Source: Lonsdalea iberica
GTDB taxonomy: Bacteria > Pseudomonadota > Gammaproteobacteria > Enterobacterales > Enterobacteriaceae
Length of the DNA stretch: 64,000 nt
Assembly: GCF_002111585.1 (NCBI RefSeq)
Contig: NZ_LUTP01000011.1
Coordinates: 43,743-107,742, forward strand
Reading direction: 5' to 3'
Shown here: positions 36,510 to 46,788 of the stretch, in pieces
Numbering within the stretch: the first letter of the stretch is position 1
Layout: the number at the start of each line of letters is the position of its first letter
The notes under the pieces: model-generated
What the model was told of the DNA's origin: nothing
The model's database searches: none
The model's input: the letters and a program-made list of their open reading frames with translations, nothing else
Translations under genes and position numbers: made by a program

Positions 36510-38042
36510 TTAGGGCTGATTGCGTGGCGGGCAGCGGTCGATCAGCTCCACGCTCCCATCGTCATTCAACTGCTCCATAAACACTTCAAACCCCCACAGT
36601 CGATACACGTGTTTCATCACTTCATGACTGCTCCTGTCGAGTGGGGCCCGGTTTTGCGGGATATAGCGCAGCGTCATCGAGCGGTTGCCGCGCAGGTCGA
36701 CATTCCAAATCTGGATGTTGGGTTCAATGTTGCTCAGATTGTACTGCGCGGAGAGCTCTTGACGGATTTTCTTGTAGCCTTCCTCATTGTGGATCGCCGC
36801 AATTTCCAGATAGTTGTTGCTGTCATCATCCAGCACGGTAAACAACCGAAAATCACGCATCACTTTCGGCGACAGGAACTGGCTGATGAAGCTTTCGTCT
36901 TTGAAGTTCTGCATGGCGAAATGCAGCGTATCCAGCCAGTCCGCTCCGGCGATGTCCGGGAACCAGTGGCGATCTTCCTCCGTAGGCTTCTGACAGATGC
37001 GCTTAATATCCTGAAACATGGCGAAGCCCAGCGCATACGGGTTGATGCCGCTGTAATAAGGGCTGTTGTAGGGCGGTTGATAAACCACGTTGGTGTGGCT
37101 GTGCAGAAACTCCATCATAAAGCGATCGGAGACTTTGCCCTCGTCATACAGATGATTGAGGATGGTGTAATGCCAGAAGGTGGCCCAGCCTTCGTTCATG
37201 ACTTGCGTCTGTTTCTGCGGATAGAAATACTGACTGACCTTCCGCACAATGCGCAGTACTTCACGCTGCCAGGGCTCCAACAGCGGCGCGTTCTTCTCCA
37301 TAAAATAGAGCAGGTTTTCCTGCGGCTCAGCCGGGTAACACGACGTTTTTTCCTGTGCCGATTCGTGTTCGCGCCGCGGCAAGGTTTTCCAGAGGTCGTT
37401 TACCTGACTTTGCAGATAGGCTTCGCGACTTTTTTGCCGAAGCTGCTCCTCTTCGAGCGAAATTTTCTGCGGACGTTTATAACGGTCAACGCCGTAATTC
37501 ATTAGGGCGTGACACGAGTCCAGCAGGCGTTCCACTTCGACCACGCCATAGCGTTCTTCACAGCGAGCGATGTACTGACGGGCGAAAATCAGGTAATCGA
37601 CGATGGAACTGGCGTCGGTCCAACTGCGGAACAGGTAGTTGCCTTTGAAAAAAGAGTTATGACCGTAGCAGGCGTGCGCGATGACCAGCGCCTGCATGGT
37701 CATGGTGTTCTCTTCCATCAGATAGGCGATACACGGGTTGGAATTGATGACGATTTCGTACGCCAATCCTTGCTGTCCGTGCTTATACAGTTGCTCGGTC
37801 TCGATAAACTTCTTGCCGAATGACCAGTGGGTATAGTTGATGGGCATGCCGATGCTGGAGTAAGCATCCATCATCTGCTCGGAAGTGATAATTTCAATCT
37901 GGTGGGGGTAGGTGTCTAACCGATATGACTTGGCGATCCGGTCGATTTCATCCAGATAGACCTGAAGCAAATCAAACGTCCAGTCCGGCCCATCGCTCAG
38001 ACATTGTGGGTTTTTCACCCGATCATCAATGGATACTGCCAT
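36510..38042 (-). CDS. ycgB: SpoVR family protein YcgB
   Basis: A 510-residue protein, the same length as E. coli YcgB. It is soluble and highly conserved (SYRLDTYPHQIEIITSEQMMDAY, NEGWATFWHYTI, PYNSPYYSGINPYALG). Many bacteria encode SpoVR with a PrkA-type kinase (YeaG) and a VWA protein (YeaH), and in E. coli the three are induced together under stress and nitrogen starvation; its biochemical activity is not known. The ATG at 38042 follows GAGGGCG and matches E. coli length; 38087 would add 15 residues. yeaHG lies about 5 kb upstream on the same strand. Confidence 0.93.
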   Translation of the reverse strand: MAVSIDDRVKNPQCLSDGPDWTFDLLQVYLDEIDRIAKSYRLDTYPHQIEIITSEQMMDAYSSIGMPINYTHWSFGKKFIETEQLYKHGQQGLAYEIVINSNPCIAYLMEENTMTMQALVIAHACYGHNSFFKGNYLFRSWTDASSIVDYLIFARQYIARCEERYGVVEVERLLDSCHALMNYGVDRYKRPQKISLEEEQLRQKSREAYLQSQVNDLWKTLPRREHESAQEKTSCYPAEPQENLLYFMEKNAPLLEPWQREVLRIVRKVSQYFYPQKQTQVMNEGWATFWHYTILNHLYDEGKVSDRFMMEFLHSHTNVVYQPPYNSPYYSGINPYALGFAMFQDIKRICQKPTEEDRHWFPDIAGADWLDTLHFAMQNFKDESFISQFLSPKVMRDFRLFTVLDDDSNNYLEIAAIHNEEGYKKIRQELSAQYNLSNIEPNIQIWNVDLRGNRSMTLRYIPQNRAPLDRSSHEVMKHVYRLWGFEVFMEQLNDDGSVELIDRCPPRNQP

Positions 38043-38122
38043 CTGCGCGCCCTCACAATTGCTTGTCACCACATTATCGCGTGACACTGTTTAATCGTAG
38101 TTCAAACTGAAAAATCAGTGGC

Positions 38123-38290
38123 ATGGATGTGTATTATTCGGTTGGCGAGAGATTTATCTTACGCCGATGCCGGTTCACCCGCGTAATAAATAAAAGCTAT
38201 ATCAAAGAGGTTCCCGTCATCGGAGAAACCCGTCCGGAGGCGATGCGGGGCGTTGCAATGCCGGAACATGAAAACGACGATGCAGGCTAG
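38123..38290 (+). CDS. Possible 55-residue ORF between ycgB and the ABC cluster
   Basis: An open frame reads MDVYYSVGERFILRRCRFTR and ends EHENDDAG. It is basic in the first half and acidic in the last. The ribosome site is poor, codon use is unremarkable, and an open frame of this size is expected by chance. It is listed because it fills the otherwise empty 315-base gap. Confidence 0.15.
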   Translation: MDVYYSVGERFILRRCRFTRVINKSYIKEVPVIGETRPEAMRGVAMPEHENDDAG

Positions 38291-38357
38291 GGGAGTCTCA
38301 CGACCCGCCGGGGTATCCATTGGGCCGTTCGCAGAATGAAGCTAGGCTCACGAACCG

Positions 38358-40120
38358 TCATCGACGGGATAGATGGCTGAGCGAGACCATGAGCACGGAG
38401 AGCAGAATCAATGCGCCGACCGGTGCAAGGACGCTCCAGGGCGCGCGTTCTACATAGGGCATGCCTTCCGCCAGTATTCGCCCCCACTCCGGCGCGGGCG
38501 GCTGTTGCCCCAGCCTAGAAAACCCAGTGAAGCCAATGCCAGCGCGATGCCGGGCAGGCGGAGCATGGCGTGGCGCGCCAGCGGCCCCAACAGGCTCGGT
38601 AAGGTATATCGCAACAGGCATTGACGGCGACCCATACCCAGAACGGGGGCGATGCGAACATAGGGACGCGCATGAATTTCGGTCACCAGCGAGGCGGTGT
38701 GCGCGGCCAGCGGCGCCCAACTGACCAGCATGACGGCGACCGCCGCGCCGGTGATGGAGGGGCCGTACAGCGCGGTCACCACCATTCCCGAAATGACGGG
38801 CGGCAGGGCGTTCGTCATTTCAATCGGTCCGGTGAACAGCCGGGGAAACAGACCGATGCATAACCCAAGCACCAGACTCCCCAGCGTGACGATCAGTGCG
38901 GCCGCCAAAGTGACGATCGCGCCGTGGGCGACGCGAGCCAACAGGTCGCGCCCGGTAGCGTCTGCGCCGAAAGGCAGCATGAGCGAAGGTTCTTGCAGGC
39001 GCATGAAGTCTGAAGAGAGCGGATCGCGCGGTAGTCCGGCGACCAGTAGCAGCGCAAGCAGGCTTCCCGCTAGCGCGGGGATCCAGTAAGCGCCTGGACG
39101 AATAGGGGCTGAGTTTATCGGCACCGGCAGTGATGCCGTAGCGATCGCGCGGCCTAGTAACATACGGCGCAGCAGCCCAACACCGCCGCCCGCCGCCGTG
39201 GCGATCAGCAGCAGGAGTAGCATGCCGCACTGTAACGCGGGCAGATCCTGCGCGGCCGATGCGCCAAGCGTGGCGCGGCCTAATCCGGGGATAGCGAAGA
39301 CCTTTTCGACGGCAACCGCGCCGCCGGTCAATCCTACCAGCACCAACCCCACCTGAGGCAGAACCGTTGGGAGCGCGCGGCGCATCACCGCCAGCAGACA
39401 CGCGGTGCGCGAGAATCCGGCGACGCTCCAGGTGATCAACCAAGGCTCGGCGAAGGTGGACGTCAGCGTGTCGCTGAATAGCTTTCCAAGGAGACCGCCC
39501 GCGGGCACTCCCAACGCCAGCGCGGGCAGCACGGCGTACTCCCAGCCTCGCCAACCGTAGGGCGGAAACCACTGCAGCCACACGGCTCCGGCGAGCAGCA
39601 AAAAGGCCGCCAATAAAAACTCCGGCATGGCGGTGAGTGCAATGGCAAGAAGCCCGCTGCCGCGCCGAGTGTCCCCGGTGAGCCCTCTGATCACGGTGGG
39701 AGCGCACAGAATCACCGTGACGACGAGGGCGACCAACAACGCGCAGCTCATCAGTAGCAACGAGACGCCGGTGGCTGCCAGCATGCCCGGCAATATCGGG
39801 TTGCCGGAGACCCAAGAGACGCCGGCATCGCCGTGCAGCAGGCCGACGAGCCATTGCCACAATAGTTGCAACGGGCCTTGATCTAGCCCGTAATGCTGGC
39901 GGATTGCCGTCAGCGCTTCTTCCGTCGCTTCTTGCTCGCCGGAGCGCGCGCGCAGCAGGCTTAGCGCCGGATCGCCGCCGGAAAGCCACGGCAGAAGCCC
40001 GATCAGCGTCACAATACCTGCGGCCATCGTGAACCGAGACATCAGGGCGAGCGCAGGTCTTGCAAGAAAGACGCGAGCGGAAGTGCGGGCGCAGGTCCGA
40101 CAAACTAGAGGTTCGATCAT
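38358..40120 (-). pseudogene. Fused peptide/opine/nickel-type ABC permease (two permease domains), -1 frameshift
   Basis: Two membrane-permease domains are encoded in one chain. The first (about residues 1-330) is DppB/NikB-like, with KVFAIPGLGRATLGAS near 280; the second (about 340-587) is DppC/NikC-like, with FGADATGRDLLARVAHGA near 395. The start is an ATG at 40120 overlapping the stop of the binding-protein gene as ATGA. Near 38512 the frame shifts: LGFLG should be followed by LGQQPPAPEWGRILAEG but reads WGNSRPRRSGG to a stop at 38450, while the expected end (to SHLSRR at 38358) is in another frame. One added base gives 587 residues. Confidence 0.75.
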
Positions 40121-41637
40121 GGTATCGGCGGCGCCTCATTGACTGTGGTCTCGCGGGTGATCAGCTCCCGCTCCCGCGGGTCGCGTATCACCTGACGCAC
40201 CCGGTCGGACTCTCCCTGAATGACCCGCTCATGCAAGAGCGGTATGGCCGCATCGGTGGCGAGGATGCGTCTTTCGGCGCGCATGATAGCCTGACGACGA
40301 GCTTCGCCCGCGGGTATCACTGCGGCCTCTTGCAATGCCTGATCGACGTCGGGATGGCAAAGTTGCGAGAGGTTGAACGAACCGTGACAGGCGAAGTCGC
40401 TGTAGAGGTAGGCCACGGGGTCGCCGGAGTCCAATACCGTCGCGCGGGACAGAATGAAGGCATCGAATTTCCCGGCGAGCGCATCGGACTCAATTTGAGC
40501 GTACTCTCGCACCTCCTGTTTAACGGTGAAACCGGCCGCGCTAAGTTGTTGCGCCAGATAAACGGCCACCTCCGGCAGCTCGGTGCGATCGCTAAAGGTC
40601 GCCAGCGTGATGGTCGCGCGATGAGGCGCACCAGCGGGTGTCGGCGAGGGGATTGGTTGACGTAGCGGCGCCGCCCACTGCAATGCCGGCCCCAGCAGCC
40701 CGACCGCTACATCCGCTCGTTGTTCATATACGCCGTTAACCAGCGCCGCGCGATTAATGGCATCGCGCGCGGCGGCCCGTAGCGCCGGATCGCTAAACGC
40801 GCCCCGGCGGGTGTTCAGGTATAGCGTATTGGTGCGCGGCATTGGGACTTCATGCACGCGGGCCGGGTCCAGTAACGGCGCCTGGGAGACAGGGATCGCT
40901 TCGACGACATCCGCAGACCTTGTTCGCAACGCGGCGGCACGCGCCGCGCCGTCCGGTACAAAATCAACGTCAATTCCAGGCGCAGCGGCAGGCGCACCCC
41001 AGTAACGTTCAAAGCGATCGAGATGTGCGCTGGAAGTGCCGTTGACGTGGGTTAGCACAAACGGACCAGTTCCTGCCTTAACGGGATTGACGACGCCATT
41101 TTTTCCGTAGGCGGCGGGCGAGAGGATCGCCAACTGAGGGCTGGATAAACGTTGCGGTAGTAGCGGGTCGGGGCGCGCCGTTTTAATGATGACGGCACGA
41201 TCGCCGTCGGCTCGAATCGTCAGTTCAACGCCGTCCAGAATACGCGGTTTGGGAACCGCGCGTGTCGCCGCGGTCAGCGCGTTGACTACTGACGCCGCAT
41301 CCATGCTGCTGTCATCATGAAATTGAACGCCGGGGCGCAACGTCAGATGCCAAGTCGTTTCGTCCAACGGGCGCCAGTGTGTCGCCAGCGCCGGCTGCGC
41401 GTCTCCGTTGGCATCAAGTTTCACCAGCGTTTCAGCGGCGCTCCAGCGGGAGAGCTTAAAGGCGTCATCGCTAAAGGGAGACAAACCGGAACGAGGCGGC
41501 AACAACATAGCTACCCGGATACGCGGCGAGGCGGCGCCGTCCGCGGACGGCGTTTCCGTGTCGAAACAACCGCCAAGTAGCAAACTACCGATCAACACGG
41601 TAGAGGCAGGGCGTTTGAGACCTAAAAGGAGCTTCAT
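40117..41637 (-). CDS. ABC transporter substrate-binding lipoprotein, family 5 (OppA/DppA/NikA-like)
   Basis: A 506-residue extracytoplasmic solute-binding protein. The lipobox LLGGC puts the lipid-anchored cysteine at residue 24. Family-5 features follow: AAETLVKLDANGDAQPALATHW, WHLTLRPGVQFHDDSSMDA, and a C-terminal DSGDPVAYLYSDF segment. The ligand cannot be deduced; family members bind peptides, nickel complexes, opine metallophores or sugars. It ends with an ATGA overlap into the fused permease and lies 17 bases after the preceding ATPase gene. Confidence 0.8.
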   Translation of the reverse strand: MKLLLGLKRPASTVLIGSLLLGGCFDTETPSADGAASPRIRVAMLLPPRSGLSPFSDDAFKLSRWSAAETLVKLDANGDAQPALATHWRPLDETTWHLTLRPGVQFHDDSSMDAASVVNALTAATRAVPKPRILDGVELTIRADGDRAVIIKTARPDPLLPQRLSSPQLAILSPAAYGKNGVVNPVKAGTGPFVLTHVNGTSSAHLDRFERYWGAPAAAPGIDVDFVPDGAARAAALRTRSADVVEAIPVSQAPLLDPARVHEVPMPRTNTLYLNTRRGAFSDPALRAAARDAINRAALVNGVYEQRADVAVGLLGPALQWAAPLRQPIPSPTPAGAPHRATITLATFSDRTELPEVAVYLAQQLSAAGFTVKQEVREYAQIESDALAGKFDAFILSRATVLDSGDPVAYLYSDFACHGSFNLSQLCHPDVDQALQEAAVIPAGEARRQAIMRAERRILATDAAIPLLHERVIQGESDRVRQVIRDPRERELITRETTVNEAPPIP

Positions 41638-41654
41638 TCAAAATCCTTCTTATT

Positions 41655-42461
41655 TTAATTGCGCGTCGGCGACAGTGCGGTTGATAGCACGGGGACGGCG
41701 GCCAGTAGCGAGGCACTCTGGGGGTGAGCCGGTTGTGTCAGGAGCTGAGCAAGCGGGCGATCCTCTACGATCCGGCCTTGATGCATTACCAATACCCGCT
41801 CGCACAGCGCCGCAACAGCGGAGATATCGTGTGAGACGACCAACAGGCCCATCTGCTGCTGGTGGGCAATCTGAGCCAATAACGTGATGATCTGCTGGCG
41901 GAGCGGGAGGTCCAGTCCGCTGACCGGTTCATCGGCCAGCAGAAAGCGGGGTTTCAGCGCGATAGCGCGGGCAATGGCGACTCGCTGGGCCTGTCCGCCG
42001 GAAAGTTCCTGCGCGTTTTTCGTCAGTAAGTCCGGCGACAACGCCACCTGTTCGCACGCCTCCTGCACGGCATGCGCTATCTTTCCGCGATAGCCTAGCC
42101 GTCGTAGCGGCTCGGCTATCAATGTGAACACGCTAAGATGCGGCGCCAGCGATCCCGCGGGATCTTGCGGGATGTACTGGACGCGCTGGCGATACCAGCG
42201 CAAAGCTGATGCCCGGCCGGGCCGGATGAGGCGTCCCTCACAGCGGACCTCGCCCTCGGACAGCCTTTCCAGCGCCAGCAGCGCTTTCAGCAACGTGGAT
42301 TTACCTGAGCCAGAGGCCCCCACCAGACCCACTCGTTCTCCCTCGTCGAATTGCAGATTGATATCGCTCAGCGCCTGGGAGAAGCGTGGACGCTGGAGCC
42401 ATCGACCGGGCAGCAGGTATTGGTGAGCCGCCTGCGACACCTGAAGAAACGGCGAACTCAT
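41655..42461 (-). CDS. ABC transporter ATP-binding protein (OppF/DppF/NikE-like)
   Basis: A 268-residue ABC ATPase. Walker A is GASGSGKST (residues 48-56), the signature is LSGGQAQR (near 152) and Walker B LLADEPVSGLD (near 172). It lacks the C-terminal oligopeptide-family extension with the usual proline-rich finger seen in long Opp/Dpp ATPases, but YIPQDPAGSL is typical. The ATG at 42461 is preferred to the much earlier 42611 because it starts 4 bases after the previous gene and matches the family. Confidence 0.85.
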   Translation of the reverse strand: MSSPFLQVSQAAHQYLLPGRWLQRPRFSQALSDINLQFDEGERVGLVGASGSGKSTLLKALLALERLSEGEVRCEGRLIRPGRASALRWYRQRVQYIPQDPAGSLAPHLSVFTLIAEPLRRLGYRGKIAHAVQEACEQVALSPDLLTKNAQELSGGQAQRVAIARAIALKPRFLLADEPVSGLDLPLRQQIITLLAQIAHQQQMGLLVVSHDISAVAALCERVLVMHQGRIVEDRPLAQLLTQPAHPQSASLLAAVPVLSTALSPTRN

Positions 42462-42465
42462 CGGA

Positions 42466-43257
42466 TCAACTCGCCCATTGCAGTGACGGTGGCGAGGGGA
42501 TCGCCAGCATTGGGTGCTGCTGGCGTGCGGCGTCAACCAGTGTTCGCGTGTAGGCATGCCGTGGGTGGGTGAGTAATGTGCGGGTCTCGCCTTGTTCAAC
42601 GATATGACCATCCATCATCACCAGCAGGCGCTGGCACAGTGAGGCGGCTACGGCGATATCGTGCGTGATAAATAGCAGCGCGGAATCTGCGTTGTCGTGG
42701 CTATAGGCCCGTAGCGTGTTCAGCACCTGCGCCTGTGAAATGACATCGAGCGCGGTAGTGGGTTCATCGGCGATCAACAGAGGGCGTCGACAGAGCAAGG
42801 CCACAGAGAGGCATATGCGCTGGCGCTGACCGCCAGAGAGTTCTCCTGGGTAGCGCGAAAGAATCACCTCAGGATCGTCAAAGCCCACGGAAAGCAGTAG
42901 GGCGTGAAGCGGCTGAGGCGAGAGGCCGGTCGATTGCATGGCCATTCGCAGCTGTTTTCCGACGGTCACCAGTGGATTGAGCGACGTCGAGGCGTCTTGA
43001 AAGATAGCGGCAGGGCGACAGCGGGCTGGACGACGCTGTATCGGGCTTTGGGCGATTTCCTCTCCGTGAAGTCGAATGCTGCCGCAAACCTGGGTGCCGG
43101 TGGGGAGCGCGCCGAGCAGCGCCCGAGCGGTGAGCGACTTCCCGGAGCCGGAAGCGCCCAGCAGGCCGACGCGTTCGCCTGCCGCGACGGAAAAACTGAC
43201 ATCGCGAACTTTTGTCTGGCCCTGAATCGCTAATTGCAGGCGGGTAACTTCTAGCAC
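42466..43257 (-). CDS. ABC transporter ATP-binding protein (OppD/DppD/NikD-like), GTG start
   Basis: A 263-residue ABC ATPase and first gene of the unit. Walker A is GASGSGKS (residues 34-41), IFQDASTSLNPLVTVG is the family Q-loop region, LSGGQRQR is near 140 and ADEPTTALD near 163. The start is GTG at 43257 with only a weak ribosome site (TGTGAG about 9 bases upstream). With the next two genes and the permease it forms a complete importer: two ATPases, a fused permease and a binding lipoprotein. An inverted repeat lies just upstream. Confidence 0.85.
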   Translation of the reverse strand: MLEVTRLQLAIQGQTKVRDVSFSVAAGERVGLLGASGSGKSLTARALLGALPTGTQVCGSIRLHGEEIAQSPIQRRPARCRPAAIFQDASTSLNPLVTVGKQLRMAMQSTGLSPQPLHALLLSVGFDDPEVILSRYPGELSGGQRQRICLSVALLCRRPLLIADEPTTALDVISQAQVLNTLRAYSHDNADSALLFITHDIAVAASLCQRLLVMMDGHIVEQGETRTLLTHPRHAYTRTLVDAARQQHPMLAIPSPPSLQWAS

Positions 43258-43277
43258 GGGTCGATCTCACATAGCTC

Positions 43278-43307
43278 ATTATTGATATGTGATAACATAA
43301 CAATAAT
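43278..43307. promoter_or_regulatory. Inverted repeat ATTATTG-N16-CAATAAT before the ABC cluster
   Basis: Perfect 7-base arms separated by 16 bases lie 20 bases upstream of the GTG start. The 16-base gap between arms is that of E. coli-type NikR operators (GTATGA-N16-TCATAC), but the arm sequence differs. It is a candidate operator; the factor is unknown. Confidence 0.4.
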
Positions 43308-43401
43308 ATCGTGAAAGATAAAGTTGCGCGTGGGATAGGATGGAGAAGGGAGGCGGCGTTGTAAAAATCAGCCAGCGCGGGTGCGGCTGGCTGAAAATGG
43401 G

Positions 43402-44676
43402 TCAGTGGTTGATGGTTTGCTTGTGAAACAGTTCGCGGAACACGGGATAAATATCGTCCTGATCGCGAATATGCTGCATGGCGAAGTTCTCGTACTTTTC
43501 CTGCAGACGTTCGTATTCGCGCCACAGCGTTTGATGAGAGCGCCGCGTTATCTCGATATAGCTGTAATAGCGTACGAAGGGCAACAAATGACTGGCCAGC
43601 AGATCGTGACACAGCGGCGAGTCATCCGCCCAGTTATCGCCATCCGACGCCTGCGCCGCGTAAATATTCCACAGCGCGGGATCGTAGCGCTCCTTAACGA
43701 CTTCCTCCATCAGCTTCAGTGCGCTGGACACAATCGTGCCGCCGGTTTCCTGCGAGTAGAAAAACTCCTCCTCGTCGACTTCTTTGGCTTGCGTATGGTG
43801 CCGGATATAGACGACCTCGACGTTTCTGTAAGAACGGCTAAGGAACAGATAGAGCAAGATGTAGAAACGTTTGGCGATATCCTTGGTCGCCTGATCCATC
43901 GAGCCGGAAACATCCATCAGACAGAACATGACCGCCTGGCTGGAAGGCTCCGGCCTGCGTTCAAAGTTCTTGTATCGCAGGTCGAATGTGTCAATAAACG
44001 GCACACGCGCAATACGCTGCCGCAGGTCGGCGATCTCCGCGCGCAGCCGATCCTCTTCCAGCAGTTGGGCGGGTTCGGCGTTCTCCAGTGTTGCGAGATG
44101 TTCTTCCAGCGCGTGTAATTCGCGGCGCTTCCCCGCCGTCATCGCCATGCGGCGGGCGAGGGAGTTTTGCAGCGATCGTACGACGCTGATGTTGGCGGGC
44201 ACGCCGTTGGAGGTGTAGCCCGCACGGTGGTTTTTGTACTCCGTCATCTGTCGATGTTCGGTTTTTTTCAGGTTGGGCAGCGCCAGATCCTCGAACAGCA
44301 GGTCGAGATATTCGTCTTTGGATATCTGAAAAACGAAATCGTCCTGACCTTCGCCATCCTGGCTTGCTTCGCCCTGACCGGAACCGCCGCCGGCGCCTCC
44401 TTGCGGTCGCTCAATTTTATCATTCTGCACGAAGTGGTCGTTGCCCGGGTGAACGCGGTGGCGTACGCCACCGCGACCCTGATGGAACATCGGTTCACTG
44501 ATATCCGAATTAGGAATCGTGATCGACTCCCCAGTCTCCACATCGGTTACCGAACGCTTGTTGATGGCATCGGCGATCGAATGTTTTATCTGCGACTTGT
44601 AGCGGCGCAAAAAGCGCTGGCGGTTAACCGCGCTTTTATTTTTACCGTTTAGCCGGCGATCGATGAAATAAGCCAT
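43402..44676 (-). CDS. yeaH: YeaH, von Willebrand A domain protein partner of YeaG
   Basis: A 424-residue protein, close to E. coli YeaH (427). The C-terminal VWA-type domain carries the MIDAS-like DVSGSMD motif near residue 255. The N-terminal half is charged and contains a Gly/Gln/Ser-rich low-complexity stretch ([19 protein letters not shown]) near residue 90. It is encoded directly downstream of the kinase gene yeaG (37 bases), the conserved operon order. In E. coli it is induced with yeaG in stationary phase and nitrogen starvation. Exact function is unknown. Confidence 0.93.
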   Translation of the reverse strand: MAYFIDRRLNGKNKSAVNRQRFLRRYKSQIKHSIADAINKRSVTDVETGESITIPNSDISEPMFHQGRGGVRHRVHPGNDHFVQNDKIERPQGGAGGGSGQGEASQDGEGQDDFVFQISKDEYLDLLFEDLALPNLKKTEHRQMTEYKNHRAGYTSNGVPANISVVRSLQNSLARRMAMTAGKRRELHALEEHLATLENAEPAQLLEEDRLRAEIADLRQRIARVPFIDTFDLRYKNFERRPEPSSQAVMFCLMDVSGSMDQATKDIAKRFYILLYLFLSRSYRNVEVVYIRHHTQAKEVDEEEFFYSQETGGTIVSSALKLMEEVVKERYDPALWNIYAAQASDGDNWADDSPLCHDLLASHLLPFVRYYSYIEITRRSHQTLWREYERLQEKYENFAMQHIRDQDDIYPVFRELFHKQTINH

Positions 44677-44713
44677 ATTTCCCCCAAACGACGTTGCCTG
44701 TCGGTCTGTCGCA

Positions 44714-46648
44714 TTAAGACGACTTTCTCACGCGCAGGTACCATTCGCATAACAATCGAACCTGCTTGCGGGTATAGCCTTTTTCCATCATACGGTCGAC
44801 GAAGTCATCGTGTTTCTTCTGCTCCTCGGTTGAGGTCTTGGTATTGAATGAAATCACCGGCAACAGCTCCTCCGTGTTAGAGAACATCTTCTTCTCAATC
44901 ACCGTTCGTAATTTTTCATAGCTGGTCCAGTTTGGATTGCGACCATTGTTGCCCGCGCGAGCGCGCAGCACAAAGTTGACGATTTCATTACGGAAGTCTT
45001 TCGGGTTGCTGATGCCCGCCGGTTTCTCGATTTTTTCCAGCTCGCTGTTGAGCGCTTCGCGGTCGAACAGCTGACCGGTATCGGGATCGCGGTATTCCTG
45101 ATCCTGAATCCAGAAGTCGGCGTAAGTAACATAGCGATCGAAGATGTTCTGACCGTATTCCGAATAGGATTCGAGATAGGCGGTCTGAATCTCTTTGCCG
45201 ATAAATTCCGCGTATTTAGGGATCAGATAGCCTTTCAGGTGCTCCAGATATTTTTCCGCCACGTCCTGCGGGAACTGTTCGCGTTCAATCTGCTGTTCCA
45301 GCACGTAGAACAGGTGCACCGGGTTGGCCGCGACTTCGGTGTGGTCGAAGTTGAACACGCGAGACAGAATCTTAAAGGCGAAACGCGTGGACAACCCCTG
45401 CATGCCTTCATCGACACCGGCATAGTCCCGATATTCCTGATAGGACTTGGCTTTCGGGTCCGTATCTTTCAGGCTTTCCCCGTCATACACCCGCATCTTG
45501 GAATAAGTGCTGGAGTTTTCGGGGTCTTTAAGACGCGACAAGATCGAGAAGCGCGCCAGCGTTTCGAGTGTGCCTGGGGCGCAAGGCGATTGGCTCAGCT
45601 CACTATTTTGCAGCAGTTTGTCGTAAATCTTGACCTCTTCCGACACGCGCAGGCAGTACGGGACTTTGACGATATACACCCGGTCGAGGAAGGCCTCGTT
45701 ATTCTTGTTGTTGCGGAACTGCACCCATTCCGATTCGTTGGAGTGAGCCAGAATGATGCCGTTAAACGGCAGGGCGGCAATGCCTTCCGTGCCGTTGTAG
45801 TTACCTTCCTGCGTCGCGGTCAGCAGTGGGTGAAGCACCTTGATCGGGGCTTTGAACATTTCCACGAATTCCATGATGCCCTGGTTGGCGCGGCAAAGTG
45901 CGCCGGAGTAGCCATAGGCATCGGGATCGTTCTGGGCGAAATGCTCCAGTTTGCGGATGTCCACTTTCCCCACCAGCGCGGAAATATCCTGGTTATTCTC
46001 ATCGCCGGGTTCGGTCTTGGCGATGGCCAGCTGCGCGAGTATGGAGGGCCAGACTTTAACGACGCGGAACTTGGTGATATCCCCGCCGAACTCCTGGAGC
46101 CGCTTGGCAGCCCACGGCGACATGATGGTGCCAAGATAACGACGCGGCACGCCATACTCTTTTTCCAATATGGCGGCATCTTCATGTGGATTGAACAGGC
46201 TCAGCGGGTGGTCGTTCACCGGGCTGCGTTCGCCGTCGGCGCTGAGTACGTAGATGGGCACAAGCTGCATCAGGGCTTTCAGCCGTTCGGCAAGAGAGGA
46301 TTTACCCCCGCCCACCGGACCGAGCAAATACAGAATCTGTTTCTTTTCTTCCAGACCTTGAGCTGCATGGCGGAGATAAGCGACGATTTGCTCGATCGCT
46401 TCTTCCATACCGTAAAACTCTTCGAAAGCAGGGTAGCGGGCTATGACCCGGTTGGAAAATAAACGGGAAAGACGTGGTTCTTGCGCGGTGTCTACCATGA
46501 CCGGATCACCGATAGCCATCAACAATCTTTCGGCAGCATTCGCGTAAGCACTGCGATCCTGCTGGCAAATGTTAAGGAACTCTTGCAGAGTGAACTCTTC
46601 GTCTTTGGCAGCGTCGTAGCGCTGACGGTAATGATCAAATATGTTCAT
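44714..46648 (-). CDS. yeaG: PrkA-family serine protein kinase YeaG
   Basis: A 644-residue protein, the same length as E. coli YeaG. An N-terminal AAA-type domain has Walker [10 protein letters not shown] (residues 110-118), and the C-terminal PrkA kinase-like domain follows. In E. coli it affects sustained nitrogen starvation survival and RpoS-linked stress responses. The ATG at 46648 ([12 protein letters not shown]) matches E. coli; the open frame back to 46762 runs through promoter sequence. A sigma-54 promoter sits 110 bases upstream, so nitrogen-limitation control is expected. Confidence 0.95.
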   Translation of the reverse strand: MNIFDHYRQRYDAAKDEEFTLQEFLNICQQDRSAYANAAERLLMAIGDPVMVDTAQEPRLSRLFSNRVIARYPAFEEFYGMEEAIEQIVAYLRHAAQGLEEKKQILYLLGPVGGGKSSLAERLKALMQLVPIYVLSADGERSPVNDHPLSLFNPHEDAAILEKEYGVPRRYLGTIMSPWAAKRLQEFGGDITKFRVVKVWPSILAQLAIAKTEPGDENNQDISALVGKVDIRKLEHFAQNDPDAYGYSGALCRANQGIMEFVEMFKAPIKVLHPLLTATQEGNYNGTEGIAALPFNGIILAHSNESEWVQFRNNKNNEAFLDRVYIVKVPYCLRVSEEVKIYDKLLQNSELSQSPCAPGTLETLARFSILSRLKDPENSSTYSKMRVYDGESLKDTDPKAKSYQEYRDYAGVDEGMQGLSTRFAFKILSRVFNFDHTEVAANPVHLFYVLEQQIEREQFPQDVAEKYLEHLKGYLIPKYAEFIGKEIQTAYLESYSEYGQNIFDRYVTYADFWIQDQEYRDPDTGQLFDREALNSELEKIEKPAGISNPKDFRNEIVNFVLRARAGNNGRNPNWTSYEKLRTVIEKKMFSNTEELLPVISFNTKTSTEEQKKHDDFVDRMMEKGYTRKQVRLLCEWYLRVRKSS

Positions 46649-46757
46649 AGCGATGCCCGTCCTTCGTCGATTAACAACACAGAATAAGAGAGCGAGAGTA
46701 TGAATACCGCCTATATAATGGTTGGCTCTCCTAAAGAAGAATTCCCCTTCAGAGTAC

Positions 46758-46773
46758 AGCAACCCTTATGCCA
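46758..46773 (-). promoter_or_regulatory. Sigma-54 promoter of yeaGH
   Basis: On the minus strand TGGCATAAGGGTTGCT has GG and GC separated by exactly 10 bases, matching the -24/-12 consensus TGGCACG-N4-TTGCW. Transcription would start near 46746, about 100 bases before the yeaG ATG. E. coli yeaGH belongs to the nitrogen-starvation (NtrC) response. Confidence 0.8.
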
Positions 46774-46788
46774 ACTTGTGACGTGTTA

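Noticed and set aside
43402..44676. YeaH low-complexity Gly/Gln stretch as a frameshift or repeat expansion
   Set aside because: E. coli YeaH has a similar stretch and the total length is normal.
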